A stretch of 64,000 nucleotides of DNA, taken from the NCBI GenBank assembly GCA_027946365.1, contig JAPEUQ010000004.1:3472001-3536000 (forward strand), given 5' to 3'. The position numbers and the translations under genes were made by a program. Below the pieces are notes generated by a model. That model ran no database searches and was not told the DNA's origin. It saw only the letters and a list, made by a program, of their open reading frames with translations. Below are positions 23,433 to 35,325 of the stretch, one piece after another. Origin of the DNA: Kalmusia sp. IMI 367209 (lineage: Eukaryota > Ascomycota > Dothideomycetes > Pleosporales > Didymosphaeriaceae). The first letter of the stretch is position 1. Every line of letters starts with the position of its first letter.

Positions 23433-24555
23433 TATTAGGGTTGCAATGATCAATTGAAGATGAGAGGTTCAGGATGATGGAGTGCACGATAGGATGGGAA
23501 TTGACTGGAAGGAGACAAAGGAGAACTCACTGAACTAGTGCGATCCTGCACGCGCACTTTCACGATACGCGTCGCTGGTTCTCTGCCCGATCTATGACGC
23601 AGGACGCGTTCCTAGATCGCCAAGGTGATCGGTCAGATTGGCGAAGGCCTAGCCCTTTTCCGGAGGCTTCTCTCCGCATTCTCTCCTCAGTCACGAGTTT
23701 GTTGAAATGAACGATGCAGGCGACACAAATATACAATAGCGTAAGGATAAGTATTTTCTCGTAGCATTGCGCACTTTCTAGACCGGTCGCTAGCGTCCGA
23801 GCGAACAATATCGGTCACGTGATCCAGTCCCTTGCACAAGTGGGCCAAACGTCCTTCACGTCTTCAAAATAAGGACCTACGAGCCAATCCTTGATCGCCT
23901 CGGATCTTGGAGATGGCATGTCGGCTACCTTGTTCAGACCTCCCCGCGCTACCACCGAATCCGCCTAGATCAATGTGGGGAGATCTGAATTTAGCCATTC
24001 TTCCACCTCCTCTTCCCCATCGACCCGGTACCGTTGCCTCTCGTCCCATTAGTACCTTCGCCTCTTGTCTCTCCTCTTACAAAAATTAAATCTGCGGTGC
24101 AGCAGTGTTCAGCACCGCCCACCGCACCAACGGAAGAATTAGCTCGTAATCCAAAGTAGACCCTGCAGCCGCAAGCGATATGCATGACTATGTGTGGTGG
24201 TCATCTGCCATGCAATTGATTAGATGAAGCCCCCGGTACCTACTTCCGCGGCCAAGGTTCTCGATGGCTTCCACGCAGAAGAACAGCACCGAAGACGGCG
24301 TCAAACAATTTATCCAGATACAATAACCGGGATCGTCATATCGGACCGTTGCTTGGCACCCTTGTCCATCTCCACGAGGTATGGCGTCTGCATATTCTAC
24401 CTGGGTCGCGGGATAACTGCGCTTGGATGTGCAGCTAGGATATTAAGGGGATAGACATGGCCTTAGGAACCATTGTATATATTGAAGAGCTACCCAGCGC
24501 GCCGACACATTGGTGAGGCGTCTCTTCTCGTACTCAGCCACGGTCAAATTGCACG
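23433..24555. other. Divergent intergenic region, photolyase / GH115
   Basis: About 1.1 kb between two divergent genes. No coding signal or recognisable RNA gene found. It must contain both promoters. Confidence 0.5.
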
Positions 24556-27500
24556 ATGGGCATGCTTTCGCACGCTCTGTTGAGCGTTCTGTCGCTCTCG
24601 CTAGGATTCACGAGTGCGGCCTCCCTGTCACAGGACCGAAAGCCAACCGTCGACTTCAAGCCTGGAAACGGAAGCCTGCAACTCGCCTCGCTCAGCTCAC
24701 CTGTCCATCTTATTCTCGATGCGGGTGACTGGCCCGGTGTTCTACGAGCGGCGCATGATGTAGCCGTCGACTTTGGACGTGTCACTGGTACCAATGGCAC
24801 CCTGACCACTGTCGGAACTGAATCTGGAAACGCGTCGGTTATTTTCAATGTCACGGGTATCAACAAAGACTGGAGCGTTGGTAAGGGCGGCAATTCTTCA
24901 ACACCAGTGAAGGGCAAGGGTCTGGTCATTGCAGGCACAATCGGAAACTCCAGCTTGATCGACGCATTGATTAAGAGCGGCAAATTGGATGTGAGCAAGA
25001 TTAAAGGAGAGTGGGAAGCATATATCAGTACCGTAATTATAAATCCAACCAACGGAACTGATGAAGCATTAGTGATTGCCGGTATGTTCCCTTCGACGTA
25101 TTATAAGGACAGATCTCTGACAAAATTAAGGCAGCGACAAGCGCGGCACAATTTACGGTCTTTACGATATCTCTGAACAAATCGGTGTTTCCCCGTGGCA
25201 CTGGTTTGCTGATGTTCCGCCCAAATCTCACAGCAGCATCTACGCCCTACGCAGTGTCAAAGTCCAGAAGACGCCCTCAGTGAAATACCGTGGCTTTTTC
25301 ATCAACGACGAAGCACCTGCACTGACAGGATGGGTGAACAACAAGTATCCAAAGTCCGCTTACAATTCTGCATTTGGTGCAGAGTTCTACTCCCATGTCT
25401 TTGAGCTACTGCTGCGGAGCAGAGCAAATTATCTCTGGCCCGCGATGTGGGGTGCCATGTTCAACATCGATGATCCGCGTTCTCAGCCGCTTGCGGACGC
25501 CTACGGAATTGTGATGGGCTCTTCTCACACCGAACCAATGGTCCGTGCAACACAGGAGTGGACCAAGGTAGCCAAGGGTACTGATTCCAGTTGGTCCTGG
25601 GCAACCAATAATGCTACATTGTACAAGTACTTCACGGAGGGTGCTGAACGCGCGAAACCGTATGAGAATGTCGTCACTATTGGGATGCGAGGCTACCATG
25701 ATACGGCCATGTCTGCTGATACGCAAACCGAAGTGTTGGAAGCTGTTGTCGCCGCACAAGAAGAAATTATGGACAAAGTGTGGGGTGATTCGAGCAAGGT
25801 GCCACAGATGTGGTGCTTATATAAAGAGGTGCAGGATTACTTCGAGGCGGGTATGAAAGTGCCGGATCATGTTATATTGCTGTGGACCGAAGATAATTGG
25901 CAAAATATCAGGAGGTTGCCTGTGGGTGATGAGAAGAAGCGATCGGGTGGCGCTGGCGTGTACTACGTGAGTCTTGATTTCTTTTTCATCCTTACGAGCT
26001 CAATTGACATGTATTGCAGCATTTTGACTATGTCGGTGACTCCCGAAACTACAAATGGATCAACACAATCCAGCTCCAGAAAACCTATGAGCAAATGTCT
26101 CTCGCCCATGCTCGCGATGCTAATAAGCTCTGGATCGTCAACGTCGGAGATATCAAACCATATGAGATTCCCATCAGTCATTGGTTCGATATCGCATATG
26201 ATATCGAAGCCTACGACGAGACATCTGTGCCACAATGGATTGAGGGCTGGGCCAAGAGAACATTTGATGAGCAGCATGCAAAGACCATCTCAGGCATTAT
26301 AGACAAATACGGCTCCCTGGCCAACATGCGCAAGTATGAATGGGTGGAACCAAGTAGCTACAGTATCATAAACTACGAAGAAGCCGATAAGCTCCAGGCT
26401 CAGTGGGAAGATCTGGCAGACCAGGCCCAGGAGGTGTACGACAACCTGCCAGAAGCTCAGCGAGGAGGCTTCTATGAGATGATCTTGCATCCGGTGCTTG
26501 CTGGTGGGAACTTCATAAACGTTCAGGTAGCTGGTGCCCGGAACCAAATCTACTCCGGGCAAGGACGAAACAGCGCGAACAACTGGATGGATGAAGTGAT
26601 TGATCTCATGGGCACTGACCATGAACTTACGCAAAAGTACCATCAACTATTCAATGGAAAGTGGAGCCACATGATGGATCAGACGCATTTGGGCTATCAA
26701 GGTTACTGGTAAATTTTGAGTATCGTAGGGTACGAGTCCGATACTAACATCATCTGTCGCAGGCAACAACCCATGCGTCAATCTACTCCTTTCCTCCGCT
26801 GGGTACAGACTTCCGAACGTTCACTCTCTGGGGACATGGGTGTGGCGGTAGAAGGAAGCAATGCAACCATTCCCGGAGACGACATCTGGCATTCAAATGG
26901 TGGTGGCTCACTGGATCTTCCAGGTGCGACCCCCTTCACACCAAAACGCTGGATCGATATCTTTTCCATGGGCACTCAGACCTTCAACTGGAACATTACC
27001 ACCGAGCCCTTCATCAAGCTTTCGAAAACAGCCGGCACCATTTCCCCAGAGGACGACGATGTCCGCGTCTATATCGACGTTGACTGGACTCAAGTCCCCG
27101 ACGGTTATGGTAAGAAAGTAGCATTAAACGTCAGCAGCTCCCAGAACTACGGCACACAGTACTCGCGACCCACAGTCAATCTCATGGTGAACAAGACTTC
27201 TATTCCATCCAGCTTCACTGGCTTTGTCGAGTCTGCGGGCTCCCTCGCCTTCGAAGCAGAACACTACACGCGCCTCAACTCCGTCGGCAACCTGACCTAC
27301 ACGGTCCTCCCACGCTACGGCCGCACACTCTCTGCTATCAAGCTATCTTCCCCACTCGCAGAAGGCTTGTCCCCATCTACTGCGCCCACCCTCGAATACG
27401 ACTTCTATACCTTTACGTCCACAACTTCCGCAAAGGGGCTTAACCTCACGCTCATACTTTCTCCAACGCTGAACGTCAATCCGAAGAAGCCGCTCGCGTA

Positions 27501-27783
27501 CGTTGCACAGATCGATGATAAGCTACAACAGAGGAGGCAGTACGTTATCGATCAGAAGCAGCCGGACTTTCCGGTCGGATGGGGTACGGCGGTCGCGCAA
27601 AACGCGTGGTTAAACACGACAAGCTGGGGGGAGGTGAGCGCGGGGAAGCACACGTTGAAGCTATGGTTAGTCGAAGCGAATGTGGTATTGCAGAAGGTGG
27701 TGCTCGATCTGGGAGGTGTAATGTATTCTCATAATGGGCCACCAGAGAGTTATAGAACAGGCGGGAATAACACGGTAGCATAG
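24556..27783 (+). CDS. Secreted glycoside hydrolase family 115 (xylan alpha-glucuronidase)
   Basis: GH115 enzymes remove 4-O-methyl-glucuronic acid side chains from xylan. Exons are 24556-25081, 25131-25966, 26020-26708 and 26763-27783, giving 1023 residues, normal for the family. A signal peptide (MLSHALLSVLSLSLGFTSA) precedes the N-terminal domain. The catalytic barrel contains KRGTIYGLYDISEQIGVSPWHWFADVPP, YRGFFINDEAPALTGW, RANYLWPAMWGAMFNIDDP, MGSSHTEPM and LLWTEDNWQNIRRLP, all family hallmarks. The C-terminal beta-rich module (FEAEHYTRL, PRYGRTLSAIKL) resembles carbohydrate-binding ends of GH115. Many N-glycosylation sequons fit secretion. The first intron acceptor at 25130 was chosen because it alone gives GSDKRGTIYG. 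Indicates plant cell-wall use. Confidence 0.95.
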
Positions 27784-28975
27784 ATAGATACTGATTTAGC
27801 AGATCACAATTAACACAGATTCGAAACCTAGTAATCTCTTGAGAAGTATAGGTCCGTGCGCCGTTGCTTCATTTGCTAAACAGTAGCCTCGATCCTCTCA
27901 GCCTGCTATTCAGTCATTACATTCTTGCACCACCACGCCGGTCCTCACACCCGTCATATTATCGCAATGCTAACGGCATGCTTCGCCGAGGTACAGGTTT
28001 CCGAGACCATCTAAGAACACAGTTCTGAGAACAGAATTGCAAGTACTAGAAGACACCTGTACCAACCAGCAGCCGTGAGTGCTCCGTAAATCATGGTTTC
28101 GATACCTATTGTTCAGCTCTCTGGTGAGAAACGAGCGATGATTCTGGCAATAGCAATGTCACCGAAGTCTAATAAAGATTCGTAGTAGACATAGGAACAC
28201 ATGAGATTGTGCCACTCCCAGATCGAAGTCGTCGACAAACCTTCTCTAGAAACGCGTCCTCTTGGTGCCGCCGGGCGAGAATGAAGTATCTAGAGGCGAA
28301 CCGTCATCGGCCACACCAATGCCGCTACAAAACTTATCATTTGTAGTATGAAGAGATACTAGATCTTGGTTTACACTCTCGGTCTCAGGGCCACTCATCC
28401 TATGTCTTTGGCTCGTGGTAGTCTCGTAGAAGAGTGACATTGGCACTAGACTACTGGTCGGTTTCAGATACATTTCGAACTCTTCACAGTATTCTGTTTG
28501 GCTAGAAAATTTCTTAAAACTACTTCTTCTACTAATACTTGCTCTTTGAATACATGTGTGAAGGAACACGGAGTCTATCGATCCTCGCGGAAAGAAAATG
28601 GGAAATACGTTAAAATGAAGCTATATCGTCAATCTCGCTCACTCTATATCGCTTTTACTAATTGTGAACGGGTACGGTCTCTTGATCAGAAGTAGCTTTA
28701 TTAGATGTCCAAAGTTACGAGCAACAGTCCGTCAATAAACAATTGTTCCGCTTTCAAATCCTCTCTCACCCAGGTTCGGCCACAGGCAGTTGCCACTGAT
28801 GCCATTTCTGCCTGTTGCTAAGGAAATATCAGCTAAGCGGTGTCGTGACAACGTGATTCATGGGTCTGTGCGTATAATCATTTGCTCTCCGTCTTCTTAG
28901 ACCTGACTCCACGACCTGAGACGCTCACTCCCACGCAACACCAGAACCTCCACCACAACCACAACCACAACCACC
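27784..28975. other. Intergenic, 1.2 kb
   Basis: A 107-codon minus-strand stretch (28246-28569) has no motif that I recognise and is not called. CCACAAC repeats occur just before 28976. Otherwise nothing seen. Confidence 0.4.
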
Positions 28976-29633
28976 ATGACGAACCCTGAGCTCCCTCCGG
29001 TCCCTACGGACCTCAGATTTGTGCTTCTGCACTGCCAAGTAAGTTTAAGCTTCATTCACTCCGTAGCATTGCCCCTCTATTTGGAGCCAAAACAACAGCT
29101 GCTCTGGCTTGGCAGGCAATTACACCTCATAAAGTCATTCAGAAAAGCTAATTCGTGGTATTCATTATAGTATTTTCTCTATCGCCGTCTCCTCCGCCGC
29201 CGCACCCGCCAGGGCTTCCCGGAGACCAGCCCGGAGTCCTTGCGGCTTCGGGCTGCGATGACCGACCGTCTTTCGCGCATATTTGCGCTTTACCCAGTAC
29301 GTACGCTCTACTTCTGAGAAGGCGAGACGAAGTGAGAGTCCGATAACCGAGCACTGTTAAAGGGCCTGAGGTATACAGGGATGACAAATGCTGACTTGGA
29401 TCTGTAGGCCTCGCTCGCAGCCGAGCGCATCGCGCGCCGCATTCGCGGTGACTGAAGAGGAGGAGGAGGAGGAGGAGGAGGAGGATGAAGATGAAGATGA
29501 AGACGAAGACGACAACGACAACGACGATGACGATGAAGAGGGAGACGAAGACGAGGATAGACCTTTTCCTTTTGTCGAAGATACCCAAGCTCGCCGCAAG
29601 GCTTTTCGGAACGGACATAAATTCTTCTCTTGA
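28976..29633 (+). CDS. Small protein: basic N-terminal part, then acidic E/D tail (frame problem at junction)
   Basis: Exons 28976-29038 and 29171-29296, with a third beginning at 29408, encode MTNPELPPVPTDLRFVLLHC, then an Arg-rich helix (YRRLLRRRTRQG) and SLAAERIARRIRGD, where TGA at 29453-29455 ends the frame. One base later in frame a run of Glu/Asp codons starts (29456-29560), continuing to RRKAFRNGHKFFS and TGA at 29631-29633. In that frame codons keep GA at the first two positions while the third varies among A, G, C and T, which suggests it is translated. Either a single extra T sits near 29453, or the alternative acceptor at 29420 is used (PSASRAAFAV then the acidic run). Basic-plus-acidic small protein, function unknown. 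Confidence 0.5.
29456..29490 (+). repeat. GAG trinucleotide repeat
   Basis: About nine consecutive GAG units, passing into GAT/GAA/GAC units. It lies inside the acidic tail of the small gene at 28976-29633. Confidence 0.8.
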
Positions 29634-29835
29634 TCAATCTTGTTCATAATTGCTCTGTGAAGTGCCACCTGATATGCTACTTCTAAAGTTAAAGTAAACG
29701 ATGCGACATGCGAGATTGTGACCGAAAATCTTACTAGCCCGAGAACAGACAAACCCATTTGAAAAGAAAAAGAAATTGCTTCTGAAGTACTCTTACATTC
29801 ACCTTATATAGCTCAAACAAGACAGCAACGCGACC

Positions 29836-31327
29836 TCACACCCCCAGCAACTTCGTCGCCAACGCCCTAACAGTTCCCTCGCAATACGCCACCACATCCC
29901 TCCCAAACAGCCACCTGAGAACTGAAGTCTCAAGATACCAAAAGTCGCCCCAGAAAAACTGGTACCACGCAATCCAACCTCCGTTGTTCTTTTCCCCAAC
30001 CCAACTCATGTTCGAGTCAATCGTGGAAAGCAAAATTCGGACAGGGAGGTACATCATAAAGACCTGCTGTTGCAGTGTCATGACAAACACACCCAGTCGC
30101 CAGATTCCTGCCCAGATATCACTCGAGATATTACCAATGGTTTCAGTGAGACTTTCCCTCCACGAGCGCCGCGGGTCCCACGGTTTCTTCACGTAAGGAT
30201 CAGTCGCTTCAGAGTAGTGTGAAGTATTAGAAATGGATTCGCCACTTGCTGCTTCGGCTCTGGCGTAGGCTATGTGTTGGGCTAGAAGGTAGCGATGCAA
30301 GAGAGTGCGATCTGACAGATCTTTTTCAACTATACGAATTAGTTATTTGTAAAGCGTGGCGCGTGCAGATAGAACCAAATCTTACCATAGTCTTTCGGTT
30401 GGGTATAGTCGTTGGGGCCGCTCTTCGTCATGTGGTACGCAGCCTTAGGAATATTCCAGCTTCGCTCAAGGGCTTCGGGTTCGTCGACTTCCAAATCTTC
30501 GAACCTGGCGTCCTCAGAATCGTAGTACGGCTTGTATGGCTGCCAAAGATGTTGTCGCTGTAGCTTTACGGTGCCGCTCCACACACCGAGTATCATGGCT
30601 ACAAGCCTGCAAGCGAGGAGCAACGCTGCGACCCAGACTGTCCAAGCCCAAGTCGAAGGCGCTGCCAAGCCCCGCGGATGCTTCATAAGTGCATCCAAGC
30701 CCCAGATTATGGTTGTCAGGTAGAACTGCCAGTGTAGATCCAACATATATTTTGACAATCGGGGGCAATAGTGTTGACTGAGCCAATAGTATGGTTTTGA
30801 AACGAACAGAACAGCCACGAGGAAGAAAGTCGTAGTATGGACTGAGTAGAACAGAGCGAGACTGGCGTACCACAGCGCGAGATACAGCGGAATCATGTAG
30901 ATATAGGCCACGTAGTGATCGCTCGCAGGTCCGAGGACGGTTTTCTGCTTCCTCTCGATCCACCGGCTATGGTAATAAATCTTGCCGCCGTACGGGAGAA
31001 GGTACCAAAAAGGAATACCGAAGAAGTTGTAGAAAGGTCCGCGGCCTAGAGCAAGAAGGAGGAAGAGCGTAGGAAGGGAGATGGCGAGCGCGCGGTGGTG
31101 TTCAGCGTTGTAGACTGCGTGAACGGCGAATAGATTGAGGTAAATGAAGAGGAAGCCCTGCCAAAGTTAGCGGATGGCGTGGTTATGGCGAAGAGATCAC
31201 TGACCAGATGCCTGTGCTGTCTATCTATGTGACTGTTTGAACCGGATGTGACATCGTCGCTGAAGCTGGGCTGGTCGTACTGGTCTGCATAGCTGGAAGT
31301 CCGTTGGCGCGGGCTTTTGCGAGTCAT
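29836..31327 (-). CDS. Unknown multi-pass membrane protein
   Basis: Exons 31327-31205, 31157-30386 and 30320-29836 give 459 residues. The first 41 residues are hydrophilic and Ser/Arg-rich. At least five strongly hydrophobic segments follow (for example GFLFIYLNLFAVHAVY, ALAISLPTLFLLLALG, AYIYMIPLYLALWYASLALFY, TFFLVAVLFV, WVAALLLACRLVAMILGVW), then a soluble linker with acidic DSEDARFEDLEVDEPEALE and a C-terminal part with two more hydrophobic stretches. Aromatic residues are frequent (GGWIAWYQFFWGDFWYLE). I recognise no family. Splice joins keep frame and both introns have normal signals, so the gene is real; its role is open. Confidence 0.82.
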
Positions 31328-32463
31328 TGCTGTGGTTTTGGAACATAGAAATGGGGAGTGCGCGAACGTAGGATTGTACGGGAGCTGCTGGGCTTTGAAA
31401 TGGTGTTGTGTTGTTCGAGGGCGAAGACAAAGAAGATGCCGGATATGGAAAAGCCCATAGACAATGCCGGTGCGGAAGTGAGAAGAACTCAGGCTTAAGT
31501 ATTTGAATTGTGAAAGAAAGCATTGAAGAGCGCGCTATTAATTGTTATTCAGGTTAAGCATTAGATTGTGTATCGAGCAAATAGGTACATGGCACGCCAA
31601 CAGAACATCATCTGCTGCACTAGACAAAGAGTGCACAGGTGTTTCCATATTGATATTAAACTCTCGTATATTGAGGTGCAATTTAATATGCTTTGTTTGC
31701 GCAACTGCGTTGATGAGGCAAAAGTCACGTGAGAATGTCGACGCAGAAGTCGGGCTTTGGATATACTGCAGGCAGTACGGAGTACTTTAACATAACAATA
31801 TCGTCGGTGGCCATGATGGCTTTTAGTTTTAGATAGTCGAACCTTCACAGCATGTCGACGAGAAGCTCAAATCCCATAGGAAACGCGGCAAGATAAAGAA
31901 ACGCTTTACGTCATTGCTCACTTATGGGCTGTGTGGGTGGAGCCCCTGCTTCCCCCACGCCGCCGCGATCCCCCGCATGCCCCAAGCTTCGCAAGCTTCC
32001 AGCCCAGCCACCGGTATCTCCACCAAACATCCGCCGAACCGGATCAATATCGCATAGGATCTCGAGACCATTCTGCACGACATCTGTGCTCCCATCGAAC
32101 ACGAACTTCCAGGTTTTCGACTCCTCGACTGCGCTATTTGGTGCCGCACGCTACTTTGCCATTGACAAGAAAGTGTGAGCGGCTAACATTGAATGGGAAT
32201 AGCTTCACGCAAGGCCTTGCACATCGCCCGCTCCGGGCCTATCACGCACAAGCAACCACAAGAAACCCTGGCCGCGGGGTTCACGTTGTGGCCCACAGGC
32301 GCGGGACATTTTCTTGATCTTCACCTCCACCGACGTAGATTGGTAGGACTGCACGCCCCATAGATAACGGGATCTAGACCTTCGGCGCGCTTAAGAGCAG
32401 GCACTTTGCACGGAAATTCTCGTGCGTCTACCTTTCCATTTGTATCTTCTGCGCGCCGACACA
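31328..32463. other. Divergent intergenic region, 1.1 kb
   Basis: Lies between the unknown membrane protein gene (-) and an amino acid permease (+). Overlapping plus-strand open stretches at 31924-32317 show no motif. Nothing else supported. Confidence 0.45.
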
Positions 32464-34314
32464 ATGGCGAAAGACGAGTTCATCGCAGAGAAGACGGCGC
32501 CCACCTACACGGCTGACGACACAGATGTTGCCCATGCTACCGACGTCGTTGAAGGATTGCACCGCCGCTTGTCCAACCGTCAGATTCAATGGATCGCCAT
32601 TGGAGGTTCGATCGGCACCGCGCTCTTTGTGTCCATCGCATGGGGCCTCGTTGAGGGTGGCCCAGGGAGCTTATTCATCGCGTTTGCGGTTTACTGCGCG
32701 ATTCTTGCGCTCGCGAACAATTGCATGGCTGAGATGACTGTATTCATGCCTGTAGTCGGAGGCTGGGTTCGGATGGGGAGCAAGTGGGTGGACGAAGCCT
32801 ACGGGTTCATGGCTGGTTGGAACTTCTTCGTACGAGAATTGGCTCATTTGGGGAACGACATTGACATGCATAGCTTTACGAGGCCGTCTTGATTCCTTTC
32901 GAGATCTCGGCGCTGAATTTGGTCCTGACATTTTGGAGAGATGATATTCCAGTCGCTGCTGTGGTCGCGGGCTGCATCGTGCTTTACGCCATCATCAACC
33001 TGTTTGCTGTTCGCGCATACGGAGAGAGCGAGTTTTGGCTGTAAGTTTGCTCCACCACGTAACAAGATCTCTTGCTAAAGTTTTACAGGGCTTCAGGCAA
33101 AGTGTTGCTGATCTTCATGCTGTTTTGCTTTACGTTCGTGACAATGGTATGTCGAGATTTTGACACTCTTAACATGCAGAAGTGCTGACAATGCAGGTCG
33201 GCGGTAACCCTAAGCACGATGCATACGGCTTCCGTTACTGGAAAAATCCCGGTTCTTTCGCAGAATATATTCACGAGGGCTCGCTAGGTCGGTTCGAAGG
33301 CTTTCTCGGTGCGTTCTTCCAGGCTAGCTTCACATGCGTTGGTCCCGAATACGTCGCCATGGTCGCGGGAGAGGCTATCTACCCCCGCAAGACGATCAAG
33401 ACCGCTTTCAAAACAATGTACTTCCGCTTCGGTCTATTCTTTATCATGGGGGCTCTCTGTGTCGGCATCATCCTCCCATATAACGACCCCACGCTCAATT
33501 CGCTACTTGACAATGGTGATACCGGAACTGGTGCTAGCAGTCCCTATGTCATTGCGATGAAGAATATGGGAATTAGCGTACTACCGGATTTAACGAATGC
33601 ACTGATGGTGACTTCCATCTTCTCAGCAGGTACGTCATCCCCTTTATTGTTCCCCAAATCATGTATTGACGCTATACAGGAAATTCATACGTGTACTGCG
33701 CCACCCGTACGCTCTACTCCCTGTCCCTCGATGGCCACGCTCCACGTTTCCTCCAAAAAACCACCCGCGCCGGCGTTCCTATCTATTGCTTCTGCGTCAC
33801 CATGGTCTTCCCGCTCCTCGGCTTTCTCTCCGTCGGCCGCGCCGCCTCCGAAGGCGTGAAATGGCTTGCCAACGTGACTCAAGCCGCCCAGCTCATGAAC
33901 TATATCATCATGTGCACCATTTACTTGTGCTTCTACCGCGCTCTCAAAGTGCAAGGATATGATCGCAACACTCTCCTCTACAAAGGCTGGGGCCAACCTT
34001 ATGTCGCCATCGCTGGTGTCATCCTTTTTAGTGTCGTGTTGGCAATATACGGGTACGCGACGTTCTATGAGTTTGATGTGGGCACGTTCATGACATACTA
34101 TGCGATGTGCTTCATTGATATTGTGCTCTACATTGGATTCAAGCTCTTCAAGAGGACACCGTTTGTCAAGCCCGAGGAGGCGGACTTGGTGTGGGAGAGA
34201 CCAAAGATTGATGCATATGAAGCTTCTATCGACCCGCCTCTGGGTTTGTGGAGGGATATCTGGTTGACGATTACATTTCAGAAGAAGAAGGAGAGGGATC
34301 TGGATGAGGCGTAA
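32464..34314 (+). CDS. Amino acid permease (YAT/APC family)
   Basis: This is a proton-coupled plasma-membrane amino acid importer. Exons are 32464-32829, 32874-33040, 33089-33146, 33197-33629 and 33680-34314, giving 552 residues. The N-terminus is acidic and cytosolic (AKDEFIAEKTAPTYTADDTD), followed by HRRLSNRQIQWIAIGGSIGTALFV, the signature of yeast-type permeases. Further landmarks are NNCMAEMTVFMPVVGGWVRMGSKWVDEAYGFMAGWNFF, FTCVGPEYVAMVAGEA and NSYVYCATRTLYSLSLDGHAP. Intron 1 is only 44 nt; skipping it would give a false stop near 32890. Unlike the second permease at 42.4-44.3 kb, every exon joins in frame. Specific amino acid unknown. Confidence 0.93.
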
Positions 34315-34789
34315 GCATGGGTAAATGGGGTTGGCCTTTTCATGATGAATTGATATTGGAGTAAATTAGTGCATCAATGGTCGGAACCAGGTGTTATCCT
34401 AAGGTACATATCACATTGATTGATTTCCTCAAAACGCCCTCAATTTCTGTCGCCCAATGGAAGTAGCCTCAAGGAGCACACTTAATCTGTGTCCCCGGAG
34501 GATCTATGATAAAACCACCAGCTTTTCAAAGACTTGTCCAATTTTCTACGCCGCTCATAGTTCCTGTGTCTCCTGTCTTAAGTTGGTCCACTCACGTGCC
34601 ATGCGTCCAAGGTCCCCATATACAAGCTCATAATCTCATTCAGAGCTACATATCGAAGGCAATCCACCGCCTTTTCCAGCTTGCGCAAGCCATCTAGTAT
34701 ACAAGAACAAAGTCCTCCGCCTTTCCTTCCCTCTGCGTCCTCTGTATCATGTACCCTGGGGTAACTCAAACCACAATGCGTCCGCACAC
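34315..34789. other. Intergenic
   Basis: 3' flank of the amino acid permease. No coding signal. One copy of the dispersed motif lies at 34741-34780. Confidence 0.45.
34741..34780 (+). repeat. Dispersed short motif, copy C
   Basis: The core CATGTACCCTGGGGTAACTC is followed by AAACCACAATGCG. It lies about 10-50 nt beyond the stop of the small minus-strand ORF at 34790-34936, mirroring its position after the OPT gene. Confidence 0.5.
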
Positions 34790-34936
34790 CTATCCCAACC
34801 TAGTCTCTCCCTGCTTAGTCTTGGGCATCAACCACCCGAAATGCAGGCACCACAAGCACTTGCCTGTCGCCTTGACGCCCATGACGACGCCGCCGGGGAT
34901 GGCGGCGAGCACCTCGGCGATCTTCTTGGGGAGCAT
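34790..34936 (-). CDS. Candidate small protein, 48 residues
   Basis: The ORF starts MLPKKIAEVLAAIPGGVVMG and continues VKATGKCLWCLHFGWLMPK. Third codon positions are almost all C or G (GCC GAG GTG CTC GCC GCC ATC CCC GGC), unlike the surrounding sequence, which suggests translation. An in-frame TAG lies upstream of the ATG. The peptide is an amphipathic-hydrophobic helix plus a CLWC pair and could associate with membranes. No family recognised; an extra exon at either end cannot be excluded. Confidence 0.4.
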   Translation of the reverse strand: MLPKKIAEVLAAIPGGVVMGVKATGKCLWCLHFGWLMPKTKQGETRLG

Positions 34937-35187
34937 GGTGAGGGCGGAGGGCGGAGCCGGGAGGAAAGGTGTCTGTTGCTAGCGAAGTCAGCTTGTAAAT
35001 CGTATAGCCTGCGTTGACTTTTTGTCTAAACCATTGCCTGGTTTTTGCAAGAGCAGTGCGAGGATGCGTGTGTGGTAGTCCGTCCGCCCGCGATTGTATC
35101 AAGGAGGCTGGTGGGACTCGGCCTACAATGCGCCATGGATGAGAAGCTGGTTACGTACAAGAAAATAGCTTGAAGCGGCAGTCTTTG

Positions 35188-35228
35188 CGTGTGTATTGCG
35201 TATCTTGGGTGACTCGACGGGCAATGCG
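35188..35228 (+). repeat. Dispersed short motif, copy D
   Basis: The core reads GTATTGCGTATCTTGGGTGA, followed by CTCGACGGGCAATGCG. It is about 93 bp from copy E and shares the ending CAATGCG with copy C. Confidence 0.4.
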
Positions 35229-35280
35229 TCGGGGGCGAAGCAGGTGTGCTTGCGGGCGTGGTCGGAGGCTCGCATACACT

Positions 35281-35325
35281 TCGTCGTGTGTATTATGTGT
35301 CTTGGGATGACTTGGACCGCAATTC
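35281..35325 (+). repeat. Dispersed short motif, copy E
   Basis: The core reads TGTATTATGTGTCTTGGGAT, followed by GACTTGGACCGCAATTC. It aligns with copies C and D across roughly 40 bp. Confidence 0.4.

Noticed and set aside
29456..29560. Possible CRISPR-like or telomere-like repeat
   Set aside because: It is a simple trinucleotide GAG/GAN tract without spacers; interpreted as a low-complexity coding tail.
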